A stretch of DNA of 64,000 nucleotides, from the NCBI GenBank assembly GCA_039033855.1, contig JBCCBV010000019.1, positions 1-64,000 of the forward strand. The letters run 5' to 3'. Position numbers and translations under genes: made by a program. Below, piece after piece: positions 16,181-25,245 of the stretch. The DNA comes from JBCCBV01 sp039033855 (GTDB lineage: Bacteria > Planctomycetota > Phycisphaerae > Phycisphaerales > Phycisphaeraceae). The notes beneath the pieces were generated by a model. That model was given only the letters and a program-made list of their open reading frames with translations. It was not told the DNA's origin and ran no database searches. Positions within the stretch are counted from its first letter, which is position 1, and every line of letters starts with the position of its first letter.

Positions 16181-16188
16181 TAGCGTCC

Positions 16189-17469
16189 GTGCCCCCACGC
16201 CTGCTCCTGCTGACCCACCGCCGACCGACCCCGCCCGACCGCGGCGACCGTATCCGCAGCCACGCCTGGCTCACCGGACTATCTCAATACTTTGAGATAT
16301 CCCTCGCTTGCGCCGACGCCGTAAAACCTTCTCTCGAAGACCAGCAGGTCCTGGACCGCCACACGGCCCGCCACGCCCACGCCCGCATCGACCCCGAGCG
16401 AGCGCAACGCCAAGCTGTGCTGTCCCTCGTCTCCGGGTTTATCCCCGGAGGCATCTCCGGGGGAACACCCGGGGGCGGGGGGGGCGCTGGCACGCCCGCC
16501 GCGTTCTTCGACCGAGCGCTCTGCCAGACCCTCTTGGACTGGGACCGCGCGCAACCCTTCGACGCCGTGCTCACCTTCTGCACCGGCATGGCCAAGTACA
16601 CCCACCGCCTCTTCGCCGACCGCAGCCAACGCAACCTGACGCCGCCCCGGCACGTGCTCGACCTCGTCGACGTCGATTCCCAAAAGTGGGCCCGCTACGC
16701 CCAACACAAGTCGATCCCCGTGCACCGACGACTCGCCGCGCGCCTCGAAGCCAAACGACTGACCCCCTACGAGGCCGGCAGGGCGGTCCCCTTCGACCAC
16801 CTCGTCGTCACCAGCCCCCACGAAGCCGACCTCTACACACAACACGTCACCGACCAGCACCAGCCCATCCCCATCGACAACGGCGTCGACCTGGCCCGCT
16901 TCCCCCAGGCCCCACCGATCCACGCCCTGCCACCCGACGCGCGCCAGACCTTCCTCTTCACCGGAGTACTCGACTACCCGCCCAACACCGCCGCGGTCGA
17001 ACGCTTCGCCAAACACATCCTCCCGAAGATCCAGGCCCAACACCCCGGCGCGCGCTTCCGCATCGTCGGCCGACACCCGCCAGACGCTTGGCGTCGACAA
17101 GGATTGCTATCTGCGCTTCCGGGGGTCGACCTCATCGGCCCCGTGGACGACATCGCCGCCGAACACGCCCGCGCCGCCGTCGCCATCGCCCCGCTGCGCT
17201 TCGCGCCCGGCGTGCAGAACAAAGTCCTCGAAGCCATGGCCGTGGGCAGGGCGGTGGTCTGCTCGCCCGGCGCCGCGCAAGGACTCGACGCAAACCCCAA
17301 CGAACACCTCGTTACCTCCGAGTCCGACGACGACTTCGCCGCCGCTTGCATCACCCTCCTAAACAATCCAGAACAATCGCAGGCCCTGGGCGACGCCGCC
17401 CGACACCGCATCGCCGACCGCTACGCCTGGGCGCCCCGTATCGACCGCCTGGCCGAATTGCTGCGATAA
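16189..17469 (+). CDS. PEP-CTERM/exosortase-associated sugar transferase (TIGR03087-like, GT4)
   Basis: A 426-residue GT-B glycosyltransferase started by GTG. The N-terminus LLLLTHRRPTPPDRGDRIRS corresponds to the TIGR03087 family found with exosortase/PEP-CTERM systems. The C-terminal domain has TFLFTGVLDYPPN, FRIVGRHPPDAWR, IAPLRFAPGVQNKVLEAMA (donor-sugar binding) and the typical GT4 ending. It probably helps make the exopolysaccharide with which PEP-CTERM proteins are exported. An insert at residues 83-104 is encoded by a CCCCGGAA-type tract with a G8 run (16477-16484). No exosortase gene is in the window. Confidence 0.85.
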   Translation: MPPRLLLLTHRRPTPPDRGDRIRSHAWLTGLSQYFEISLACADAVKPSLEDQQVLDRHTARHAHARIDPERAQRQAVLSLVSGFIPGGISGGTPGGGGGAGTPAAFFDRALCQTLLDWDRAQPFDAVLTFCTGMAKYTHRLFADRSQRNLTPPRHVLDLVDVDSQKWARYAQHKSIPVHRRLAARLEAKRLTPYEAGRAVPFDHLVVTSPHEADLYTQHVTDQHQPIPIDNGVDLARFPQAPPIHALPPDARQTFLFTGVLDYPPNTAAVERFAKHILPKIQAQHPGARFRIVGRHPPDAWRRQGLLSALPGVDLIGPVDDIAAEHARAAVAIAPLRFAPGVQNKVLEAMAVGRAVVCSPGAAQGLDANPNEHLVTSESDDDFAAACITLLNNPEQSQALGDAARHRIADRYAWAPRIDRLAELLR

Positions 17470-17502
17470 GGGGCCCACTACCCGGCGATCGCCAGGCCGC
17501 TC

Positions 17503-17684
17503 TGACACGAGCCACGACCGTAAGGGAGCGGGGCATGCCGCGGGTGCGCTTGGGCAAAGCCAATACCCCTGCACTGCTTCACGCAACGGTCCGAGGCCGC
17601 CCTCCCTGACGGCCGGGCCTCGTTCCACGAATCCAGTCACTCCCCAACGAGCTGCGACCCTGAGGGAATGGGGCAGGTCCGATG
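17503..17684. repeat. family-B intergenic repeat (one and a half copies)
   Basis: The sequence runs from CACGAGCCACGACCGTAAGG to GACGGCCGGGCCTCGT. The ends are imperfect inverted repeats about 130 bases apart. A partial second copy, GAGCTGCGACCCTGAGGGAA, follows at 17648. A close relative lies at 26483-26612 and fragments at 50815-50950. It fills the 314-base spacer between two convergent genes, in which no gene is seen. Confidence 0.8.
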
Positions 17685-17783
17685 CGCTGCATGCTTACGC
17701 GTGCGACTCGTCTTGCTCCCGTCTCCTGTCTTGTTCCCCCATCCTTTCCGCATCCTGTTATCGCGTCTACTCGGCTTCTCCCA

Positions 17784-19562
17784 TCACCGCCGGCTTTCCA
17801 AGAACGTCGCCAACCCTGGCGCATCCAGACAGTTGATCACATCCGCCTTCGTCGCCCCCGCGCGCCGGGCCGTGGCCACGCCGTAGCGCAGCTGGTCGAG
17901 GTCGCCCGGGCCGTGGGCGTCGGTGTTGATCGACAGCTTGCAGCCGAGTTCCAGCGCTAAGCGAGCGTGCGCATCGCGCAGGTCCAGCCGGTACGCGTTG
18001 GCGTTGATCTCGAGCGCCACGCCGTGCTCCGCCGCCGCTTCGCACACCGCACGCATGTCGGGGTCGAGCCCCTTGCGTTTCTGCACCAGCCGCCCGGTGG
18101 GGTGGCCGACCACGTGGACGAAGGGGTTCTCGATCGCCTTGATCAGCCGGGCCGTCGCCTTCTTGGGGTCTTGCGACAGCGCCGCGTGCGGCGACGCCAC
18201 CACCATGCCCAGCCGGGCCAGCACGTCGTCGTCGTAATCGAGCGACCCGTCCGCCAGGATGTCCACCTCGGACCCCGCCAGCACGCGGATCGTCCCCACA
18301 AGCTCCTCCGCCGCCGCGTGCACGTCGTCGATGTGCGCCAGCAGCCGCTCGGCCGAAAGCCCGTTGGCCTGCGCCTGACCTTTGCTGTGGTCGGTCACCG
18401 CGACGGTGTGACAGCCCCGCCCGGCCGCCGCCATCGCCAACTCCTGGATCGACCACACCCCGTCCGACGCCGTCGTGTGCGCGTGCAACTCCGCCCGGAT
18501 GTCCGAAAGCTCCAGCAACTCCGGGAGCGTCCCCACCTCCGCCCGCTCGACCTCGTCGCGCCCCTCTCTGAGCTCAGGCGGGACCCACCCCAGACCCAGC
18601 GCCGCATACACCGACTCCTCGGTCTCGGCCGCCACCACCGCGCCATCCGGACCGTCGTAGCCGGCGTCGTCGCGCTCCTTCTTCGACGTTCTGCCCTTCG
18701 CCAGCCCATACTCGTTGAGCCGCATCCCCTGCGCAATCGCCCGCTCGCGCAGCTTCACGTTGTGGTCCTTCGACCCGGTGAAATACATCCACGCCGCCCC
18801 GAACACCTCCGGCGATACCACCCGCAAATCCGCCTGCAGCCCCGCCTCCACCCGCACGCTGCACTTGGTCTCGCCCCGAAGCAGCACGTCCGTCACCCAC
18901 GGGTGCCCGGCGAACGCATCGAACACCCCCGCAATCCTGGACGCCTCTCCGCAGGCGACCAGCAGGTCCACATCGCCAATCGTCTCCTTGCCCCGGCGGA
19001 GCGAACCCGCACACTCGGCCCGCTGAACGCCCGGCAGTTCGCGCAACACCCCCAGCATCGCCCGGGCCACCGCGTCGGCCAAATCCACCCGACTGCGCCC
19101 GGCCGACTGCGCCGCAAACGCCAGGTCGCGCTCCAGGTTGGCCACCGTCTTGGCGCCGAACCCCTTGAGCTTCTCCAACCGGCCGTCGTCGATCGCGGCG
19201 CGCAACCCGTCTACCGACTCAACGCCGGCGTCCTGCCACATCAATCGCACCTTCTTCGGGCCGAGGTTGGGCACGTCGAGCAAATCGAGCAGGCCCGGCG
19301 GCAACCGCCCGAGCAACTTGTCGTGCTCGGCCACCTTGCCCGTGTCGACGAACTCCTGCACCCGATCGGCCAGCCCCTCGCCCACGCCCGGCAGGTCGAG
19401 CAGCGCTTCGCGCGACATCCCCGCCACGTCGTCCACCAACTCTTCCATCAGCTGCGACGCCCGCGCCAAGGCGTTCACCTTGAACCGGCTGACCCCCAGC
19501 AGCTCCGACGCCTCGGCCATCCGACCCAACACCGCCGCCAACGCTCGGTTCGTTTCGCTCAT
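17784..19562 (-). CDS. polX: DNA polymerase X family protein with PHP domain
   Basis: A 592-residue protein of usual bacterial PolX length. The N-terminal 8-kDa-like region has helix-hairpin-helix segments (LLDLPGVGEGLADRVQEF, LDVPNLGPKKVRL, LKGFGAKTVANLE). The nucleotidyltransferase core has CAGSLRRGKETIGDVDLLVA with the catalytic Asp pair, and YFTGSKDHN. The PHP domain has ELHAHTTASDG, VTDHSKG, EVDIL, SPHAALSQ and SINTDAH, likely a Mn-dependent 3'-5' exonuclease/phosphoesterase. It acts in gap-filling base excision repair. The ATG at 19562 is used; further upstream codons run into the repeat-bearing spacer. Confidence 0.95.
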   Translation of the reverse strand: MSETNRALAAVLGRMAEASELLGVSRFKVNALARASQLMEELVDDVAGMSREALLDLPGVGEGLADRVQEFVDTGKVAEHDKLLGRLPPGLLDLLDVPNLGPKKVRLMWQDAGVESVDGLRAAIDDGRLEKLKGFGAKTVANLERDLAFAAQSAGRSRVDLADAVARAMLGVLRELPGVQRAECAGSLRRGKETIGDVDLLVACGEASRIAGVFDAFAGHPWVTDVLLRGETKCSVRVEAGLQADLRVVSPEVFGAAWMYFTGSKDHNVKLRERAIAQGMRLNEYGLAKGRTSKKERDDAGYDGPDGAVVAAETEESVYAALGLGWVPPELREGRDEVERAEVGTLPELLELSDIRAELHAHTTASDGVWSIQELAMAAAGRGCHTVAVTDHSKGQAQANGLSAERLLAHIDDVHAAAEELVGTIRVLAGSEVDILADGSLDYDDDVLARLGMVVASPHAALSQDPKKATARLIKAIENPFVHVVGHPTGRLVQKRKGLDPDMRAVCEAAAEHGVALEINANAYRLDLRDAHARLALELGCKLSINTDAHGPGDLDQLRYGVATARRAGATKADVINCLDAPGLATFLESRR

Positions 19563-19620
19563 GCCGGGATCGTATCGGCGTGGACAAGCAACCTCGCGGG
19601 GCAATCGACCCACCGCTCTC

Positions 19621-19740
19621 CGGCCCCCTCTCCCTGGGGAGAGGGCTGGGGTAAGGGGACCTGCAACCCCGTCGCCATCTTGCCCTCACCCGCTCGCCGG
19701 CTAGCGCCCGGCTCGCACCCTCTCCCACGGGAGAGGGTGA
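19621..19740. repeat. family-E repeat (CTCTCCC/GGGAGAGGG double hairpin)
   Basis: CCCCCTCTCCCTGGGGAGAG opens the element and CCCTCTCCCACGGGAGAGGG closes it, with CCTCACCCGCTCGCCGGC between. Related copies lie at 26677-26800 and 32308-32440. It separates polX from the divergent antiporter gene. Confidence 0.85.
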
Positions 19741-19783
19741 AACCGCCAAGCGATCCGCATCCGACTTCCGCTACGCTCGACCT

Positions 19784-21592
19784 ATGGACGCATGGGGACC
19801 CTTGATCGACGTGGTGGTGCTGCTGCTCGGCGCCCTGATCCTGGGCGCGATCATGGAACGGCTCAAGCAGTCGGCCGTGGTCGGCTACATGCTCGCCGGC
19901 GTCCTGCTCGGGCCCTACGTCAACCTCGTCGGGCTGTTCGAGACCGGCGGCGGTTCCGAGGGTGCGGCCGCCCAAGAGTCCGACCTGGTCAACCAGATCG
20001 CACAGTTCGGCGTGGTGCTGCTGATGTTCACCATCGGCCTGGAGTTCTCGGTCAGCAAGCTGCGCACCCTGGGCCTGGGCACCCTGCTCGCCGGCGGCCT
20101 GCAGATCGGCGCAACCATCGCGCTCGTCACCGTGGCCGGCGTGGCGCTCGGGCTCGGCGGCGCCACCGCGTTCGCCCTCGGCGCGGCGCTCGCGCTCTCG
20201 TCCACCGGCGTGGTCGTGCCCGTGCTCCAACGACGCGGCGACCTCGACTCGCCCTTCGGCCGGTTCTGCCTGGGCATCCTGTTGGTGCAAGACGCGGCCG
20301 TGGTGCCGCTTGTCCTCATCGTCAGCGCGCTCGCCACCGGCGGGGGCGCCATGGACGTGCTCAAAGGCACCGGCGTGAGCTTCGGCATCGTCGGGCTGTT
20401 CGTCGCCGCCTGCTGGGCGTTCGCCAAATACGTCATGCCGGCCCTCGTGCGCTTCGCCGCCCCGGCCCGCAACCGCGAGATGCCCATCCTCTTCGCCTTC
20501 GTCGCCGCCATGGGCTCGGCCGCCGCCGCCAACCAGGTCGGCCTGTCCGCGGCGCTCGGCGCGTTCATCGCCGCCATCTTTCTGGGCGAATCGCTCATCG
20601 CCACCCAGCTCCGGGCCGACATGGGGCCGTTCCGGTCGGTCTTCGTCACGCTGTTCTTCGCCTCCATCGGCATGCTGCTCGACCCGGCCTGGGCCCTGGC
20701 CCACGCGCCCCTGGTCGCCGCCACCACCGCGGCCGTGCTCGTGGGCAAACCGATTGTCGTAGCGCTCGTGGGCCTGGTGATGAAGCTCCAGCCCCGCAAC
20801 GCCGTGGCCGCCGGGTCGTGCATGTGCCAGATCGGCGTGTTCTCCTTCGTCCTGGCCGACGTAGCCCGCGGCGGCGCGCAGGGGGGCGAGGGCGCGCTGT
20901 TCAACGAAAACCTGTTCAACCTGGTCGTGGCCGTGACCATCCTCTGCCTGTTCGCCACGCCCTACGGCGTCGCGTCGGCCCGCCCGCTCGGCCGGGTCTT
21001 CGAACGCACCCTCCGCAAGCTGGGCCTCTCTAAACGCGCCGAGGCCCCCGGCGTGCAAGACACGCCCGACCAAACCGGCCACGTCATCGTCGTCGGCTTG
21101 GGCCCCGCCGGAAAGGCCGTGGTCGACGCCGTCAAACACCAGGGCGGCGACGTCGTCCTGGCCGACCTGAACCCCCGCAGCGTGCTCGAGGCCCGGGCGC
21201 TCGGCGAAAAGGCCTTCGTCGGCGACGCCTCCAACGCCGAGGTCCTCAAGCTCCTGGGCATCCACACCGCCTCGGCCATCGTCATCACCCTGCCCGACCA
21301 CCGGCTGACCACCGCCGTCATCGTCGAGGCCCGCAGCATGAACCCGGCGATCACCGTGGTCGCCCGCTCGCGCTACGCCCGCTACACCGGCCTGCTCCGC
21401 GCCGCCGGCGCCCACGCCGTGATCGACGAAGAACACGAGGTCGGCCGCCGACTGGGCAAGCAGGTCACCGCCGTGGCCCTGCCCGAGCTGTCCGATCGTT
21501 CGGATGAAACCAAGATCGACAAGCTCGACCAGGCCTACGAAGACATGTCCGTCACCCTGACCGCCGCGCCCGAAGACGACCCCAGGCGGTAA
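19784..21592 (+). CDS. CPA2-family monovalent cation:proton antiporter with TrkA-N domain
   Basis: A 602-residue membrane transporter. Residues 1-400 hold about twelve spans, including VGYMLAGVLLGPYV, FGVVLLMFTIGLEFSVSKLR (family signature), ALALSSTGVVVPVLQRRG and the QVGLSAALGAFIAAIFLGES segment. From about 425 a Rossmann RCK/TrkA-N domain begins, HVIVVGLGPAGKAVVDAV, with ADLNPRS and GDASNAEVL, which binds nucleotide and gates transport. It most resembles KefB/KefC and YbaL proteins that exchange K+ (or Na+) for H+. Ion choice is not readable. It is likely transcribed alone. Confidence 0.92.
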   Translation: MDAWGPLIDVVVLLLGALILGAIMERLKQSAVVGYMLAGVLLGPYVNLVGLFETGGGSEGAAAQESDLVNQIAQFGVVLLMFTIGLEFSVSKLRTLGLGTLLAGGLQIGATIALVTVAGVALGLGGATAFALGAALALSSTGVVVPVLQRRGDLDSPFGRFCLGILLVQDAAVVPLVLIVSALATGGGAMDVLKGTGVSFGIVGLFVAACWAFAKYVMPALVRFAAPARNREMPILFAFVAAMGSAAAANQVGLSAALGAFIAAIFLGESLIATQLRADMGPFRSVFVTLFFASIGMLLDPAWALAHAPLVAATTAAVLVGKPIVVALVGLVMKLQPRNAVAAGSCMCQIGVFSFVLADVARGGAQGGEGALFNENLFNLVVAVTILCLFATPYGVASARPLGRVFERTLRKLGLSKRAEAPGVQDTPDQTGHVIVVGLGPAGKAVVDAVKHQGGDVVLADLNPRSVLEARALGEKAFVGDASNAEVLKLLGIHTASAIVITLPDHRLTTAVIVEARSMNPAITVVARSRYARYTGLLRAAGAHAVIDEEHEVGRRLGKQVTAVALPELSDRSDETKIDKLDQAYEDMSVTLTAAPEDDPRR

Positions 21593-21616
21593 GCCGCCGC
21601 CGTCCACAAGGCACCC

Positions 21617-22696
21617 TCAATACCGCACCGTCACCGACACCCGGCCGAACGGCGCGTCGTCCAGGTCCGCCAGCGTGTCGGTGTCCAAAATCGCAAAGCC
21701 CTCCTCGAAGCTCTGCGCAAAGGCGTACCCCGCCGACGCCCGCACCTCCACCCGCGGGTCCGGCCGCCACGCCACGCCGGCCTCGAGCACCGACGCCTGG
21801 AAGAACACCCGCCGGTTGTTCTCGCCGTCGATCCACGCCTGCATCTCGTCGCGCGTCAGCCCGCCGAACAGCGACCAGTGCTCGGCCAGCTCGTACTCGG
21901 CGTCGATGCGCACGTCCGCCAAGGGCGTCCACCGCGCCGCGACCTTGAACGGCCCCTCCGGGTCCCAACGCGCCCCGACAAACGGAAAGCCCACGCTCCA
22001 CGCAAACTCCGCGTCCACCCGCTGGGTGTACACCACGCCCGGCAGCGGGACGTCCGGCAGGAACGAGCGGTTGCCGTCATACGTCACCAGCACCGTGACC
22101 GAGCTGCGCTCGTCGATCCGCCGCACGCCGTAGATCGACCCGTGCCCATACCACGCGTCGCTGCCCGAGTACGACGTGTCCGACGCGTTGCCCACCCCGC
22201 CGGTAAAGCCCACGACCCAGGGCCCGAGCGTTTCGCCCAGGTCCACCACGCCCAGCTCATAACCAAAGCCGATCCGCTGATCGCTCAGCCGTTCGGGGAT
22301 CGCCGGGTCGAGCGCATCGATCTCCAACTGCAACACCTGGAAGCCGAACAACAGCCGCGGCGAACCAAACCCGCCCGCCCCCGGAGCCCCCGCCCCCGGA
22401 ATAGAGCCCGGCCCCGTTGCAGGCGCCCCGACCGTTGCGCCAGCCTCGCCCGACCCGAGCGACGTCAGATCGAACCAGCCCTCTGCCGAATAGAACCGCA
22501 GGTCCACGTCTTGCCCGGTGTTGTCCGACTCGGTGGCTTCCACCGACACGCCGCCCCGCAGCTGCGCATCGAACGGCGACAGCCGCGACTCGATCATCAT
22601 GCCCGGCCCGCCGTCGCCGAAGGCCGGCGTGTGCAACCACGCCGCGCCGAACCACGCCAGCCCCACGCCGCACCGCGCCGCCTGTTTCAGCACCAC
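21617..22696 (-). CDS. putative outer-membrane beta-barrel protein
   Basis: About 359 residues. A cleavable signal (VGLAWFGAAWLHTPAFG) is followed by alternating polar/hydrophobic strands with aromatic girdles, and the protein ends in SVTVRY; a terminal aromatic residue is typical of barrel proteins recognised by BamA. No specific family is recognised. A Gly/Pro/Ala insert near residue 110 is encoded by a CCCCGGAA-type tract at 22377-22410. The GTG at 22696 is chosen because GAAGG precedes it and it overlaps the stop of the upstream oxidoreductase gene, implying coupled translation. Confidence 0.65.
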   Translation of the reverse strand: MVLKQAARCGVGLAWFGAAWLHTPAFGDGGPGMMIESRLSPFDAQLRGGVSVEATESDNTGQDVDLRFYSAEGWFDLTSLGSGEAGATVGAPATGPGSIPGAGAPGAGGFGSPRLLFGFQVLQLEIDALDPAIPERLSDQRIGFGYELGVVDLGETLGPWVVGFTGGVGNASDTSYSGSDAWYGHGSIYGVRRIDERSSVTVLVTYDGNRSFLPDVPLPGVVYTQRVDAEFAWSVGFPFVGARWDPEGPFKVAARWTPLADVRIDAEYELAEHWSLFGGLTRDEMQAWIDGENNRRVFFQASVLEAGVAWRPDPRVEVRASAGYAFAQSFEEGFAILDTDTLADLDDAPFGRVSVTVRY

Positions 22697-23790
22697 TTGA
22701 GCACCTTCTTTTTGGACCCGCCGTCGGCCGCTGAGCGTTCGCACGCGTCGAGATACGCCTGCACCTGCGCGCCGCGCAGCAGGTCCGGCTGGTCGTTGTC
22801 GCCGGTCTTGATGGACTTCACAAACCGCTTGTAGATCGAGGGCGTGGGCTTGAGGTCGAGCACCTTCCAGTCGCCGATTTTCGACGCGCTATGCCGGGCC
22901 TTGCCCGTGAGCACCCGCAACCGGTGGTACCCCTCGTCCAGGTCGATCGCCAGCGAACCCTCGGTCCCGAAGACCATGAGCCCCACGCTGTTGGCCAGGC
23001 CGCCGGCCCAGCGGGTGGCGTGGGCCACTCCGTCGCCGCCGTCGGTGAACGACAGCTCGATCGTGGCGGTGTCGTTGGCGTCGAGCTTCTTCCAGCCGTG
23101 CTCGGTCACGCCGTCGGCCTCGCCCTTGGCCCGCTTGGCGTGGGTCGAAAGCGAACACCGCAGCGCGTCCACGTCGCCGGCGATCCCGGTGATGAAGTCG
23201 AGAATATGGCAGCCCACGTCGCCCAGCACGCCGCCCGACCCCGCCGACGTCTGCAACCGCCAAAGCCACTGCGGCCGTGTCCACGGCCCCCACACGTCGG
23301 TCGCCAGCCACGCCTGCAGGTACCGCCCGTAGACGTGCCGGACCTGCCCCAGCTTGCCGCTGGCCACCAGCTGCTGCGCCTTATGAAAGGCCGCGCTGTT
23401 GCGGTAGCTGAAGTTGATCATGTGCACCTGGCCGCGCTGGCTGGCCAGCTGCGCCGCCTTGGACACCTTGCGCGCCTCGGCCAGCGTCACCGTGAGCGGC
23501 TTCTCGCAAAGCACGTGCGCCCCGGCCCGCAGCGCCGCCAGCGTCAACTCCGCATGAAACCGGTCCGGCGTCACGATGCTGACCGCGTCGCACCCCTCGA
23601 ACACCCGGGCGTTGTCCGTGGTGTGCTGCGCAAAGCCGTGCTCGGCCGCGAAGGTCTCCGCGCGCCCGCCATCGACATCGGCGCAGGCCTCGAGCTTCAC
23701 CCCGGGGATCTCCGCCATCGCCCGCGCATGCGCACCGGCCATACCCCCCGTGCCCACGACCCCAAACTTCACCGGCCCGCGATGCGTCAT
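22687..23790 (-). CDS. Gfo/Idh/MocA family oxidoreductase
   Basis: A 367-residue NAD(P)-dependent sugar/inositol dehydrogenase-like protein. The Rossmann motif is VKFGVVGTGGMAGAHARAMA; the catalytic Lys lies in HVLCEKPLTVTLAEA; the C-terminal substrate domain has GGVLGDVGCHILDF, with the family's G-D-x-G/H motif. Planctomycetes carry many paralogs, and the substrate is unknown. The ATG at 23790 has AAAGGA upstream and starts right before the Rossmann fold. The gene overlaps the start of the barrel-protein gene. Confidence 0.9.
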   Translation of the reverse strand: MTHRGPVKFGVVGTGGMAGAHARAMAEIPGVKLEACADVDGGRAETFAAEHGFAQHTTDNARVFEGCDAVSIVTPDRFHAELTLAALRAGAHVLCEKPLTVTLAEARKVSKAAQLASQRGQVHMINFSYRNSAAFHKAQQLVASGKLGQVRHVYGRYLQAWLATDVWGPWTRPQWLWRLQTSAGSGGVLGDVGCHILDFITGIAGDVDALRCSLSTHAKRAKGEADGVTEHGWKKLDANDTATIELSFTDGGDGVAHATRWAGGLANSVGLMVFGTEGSLAIDLDEGYHRLRVLTGKARHSASKIGDWKVLDLKPTPSIYKRFVKSIKTGDNDQPDLLRGAQVQAYLDACERSAADGGSKKKVLKWC

Positions 23791-23892
23791 CCGCCGTTCC
23801 TTTCCTACCCCCTCGAACCCAACGACCGCACGCGCGAGCCGCCCCAACACAGTTCCTCCGCCCGGCGCCGCGAGCGTCTCGCCCACGCCGTC

Positions 23893-25101
23893 TTACGCGT
23901 CGTCGAGCACGTCCACCGTCGCGAACCGCTTGCCCTCGAGCATCTCCAGGCTGGCGCCCCCGCCGGTCGAAACGTGCGTCACCCGGTCGTCCAAACCCAT
24001 CTGCGCAATGGCCGCGGCCGAGTCGCCCCCGCCCACGATCGACGTGCCCGACCCCGCCGCCAGCGCCTCCGCCACCGCCTTGGTGCCCGCGTCAAACGGC
24101 GGGACCTCGAACACGCCCATCGGCCCGTTCCAAATCACCGTCGACGCCTCGCGCACCAGCTGCGCATACCGCGCGGCCGACTCCGGCCCGATGTCCAGCC
24201 CCTCGAACCCGTCGGGCACCTGCCCGGCCGGCACCGTCTTAACCTCGGCCGACGCCACGTCCTCCGCCGACTTGGGGAACCGGTCGCAGCACACCGTGTC
24301 CGAAGGCAGCACCAGCTTGTCGCCGCCGCGTTCGATGAGCTGCAGCGCCAGCTCCGTTTTATCCGGTTCGACCAGCGAATCACCCACCGCGCCGCCCTGC
24401 GCCAGGCTGAACGTGTACGCCATGGCCCCGCCAATCAAGACCTGATCGCACACCGTTAGCAGCCGGTCGATGACCTTGATCTTGTCGCTGACCTTGGCCC
24501 CGCCGAGCACCGCCACGAAAGGCCTGTCCGGCGCCGACATCACGCCATCGAGATAGCGCACCTCTTTCTCGACCAAAAAGCCGAGCACCGCCGGCTTGCC
24601 GGCCGACTTCATCGTCTTGGGCACGCTGTACATCGACGCGTGCTCGCGGTGGCACGCCCCGAACGCGTCGTTGCAGTACGCGTCTGCCAGCTGCGCCAAC
24701 TGGTTGGCGAAGCCGTCGTCGCCCTTCTTTTCTTCCGCATGGAAGCGCAGGTTCTCCAGCAGCACCACGCCGCCGGGCGCGAGCGCCCCGCAGAGCGCCC
24801 TGGCCGATTCGCCCACGCTGTCCTTGGCCATCGTCACCGGCCGACCGAGCAACCCCTCCAAACACTTCGCCGCCGGCGCCAGGCTGTACGCCGACTCATA
24901 CCCGTTGCCGCTGGGCCGACCCAGGTGCGACATCAGCACACAACTGCCGCCCCGGTCGAGCACGCTCTGGATCGTGGGCAGCGCCATCCGCACCCGCCGG
25001 TCGTCGGTCACCACGCCGTCGCGCAACGGCACGTTGAAGTCCACCCGAATCAGCACCCGCTTGCCCGCCGGGTCCAAGTCCGCAATCGTCCGCTTGCTCA
25101 T
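23893..25101 (-). CDS. pgk: phosphoglycerate kinase
   Basis: A 402-residue glycolytic enzyme of standard length. Motifs: VLIRVDFNVPLRDG (substrate binding), LMSHLGRPSG, the acidic DAFGACHREHASM region where most enzymes read DAFG-AHR, VLGGAKVSDKIKVI, and the nucleotide-binding VWNGPMGVFE-type motif (here VIWNGPMGVFEVPPFD) with IVGGGDSAAA. It converts 1,3-bisphosphoglycerate and ADP to 3-phosphoglycerate and ATP. No gap-type gene is adjacent. The ATG at 25101 gives the normal N-terminus. Confidence 0.97.
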   Translation of the reverse strand: MSKRTIADLDPAGKRVLIRVDFNVPLRDGVVTDDRRVRMALPTIQSVLDRGGSCVLMSHLGRPSGNGYESAYSLAPAAKCLEGLLGRPVTMAKDSVGESARALCGALAPGGVVLLENLRFHAEEKKGDDGFANQLAQLADAYCNDAFGACHREHASMYSVPKTMKSAGKPAVLGFLVEKEVRYLDGVMSAPDRPFVAVLGGAKVSDKIKVIDRLLTVCDQVLIGGAMAYTFSLAQGGAVGDSLVEPDKTELALQLIERGGDKLVLPSDTVCCDRFPKSAEDVASAEVKTVPAGQVPDGFEGLDIGPESAARYAQLVREASTVIWNGPMGVFEVPPFDAGTKAVAEALAAGSGTSIVGGGDSAAAIAQMGLDDRVTHVSTGGGASLEMLEGKRFATVDVLDDA

Positions 25102-25245
25102 CACAGTCCCCAATCGGAACGGCCGTTCGGCCGTGCAAAAGTCGTCGTAAGAAAATCAAAGGTCAAACCACGCAAGCCTCAATATAGACCAACGCCGCCC
25201 GCGCCCCGTCTATCGTGCCCCCTCCCGCGGAATCGATTGCACCCC

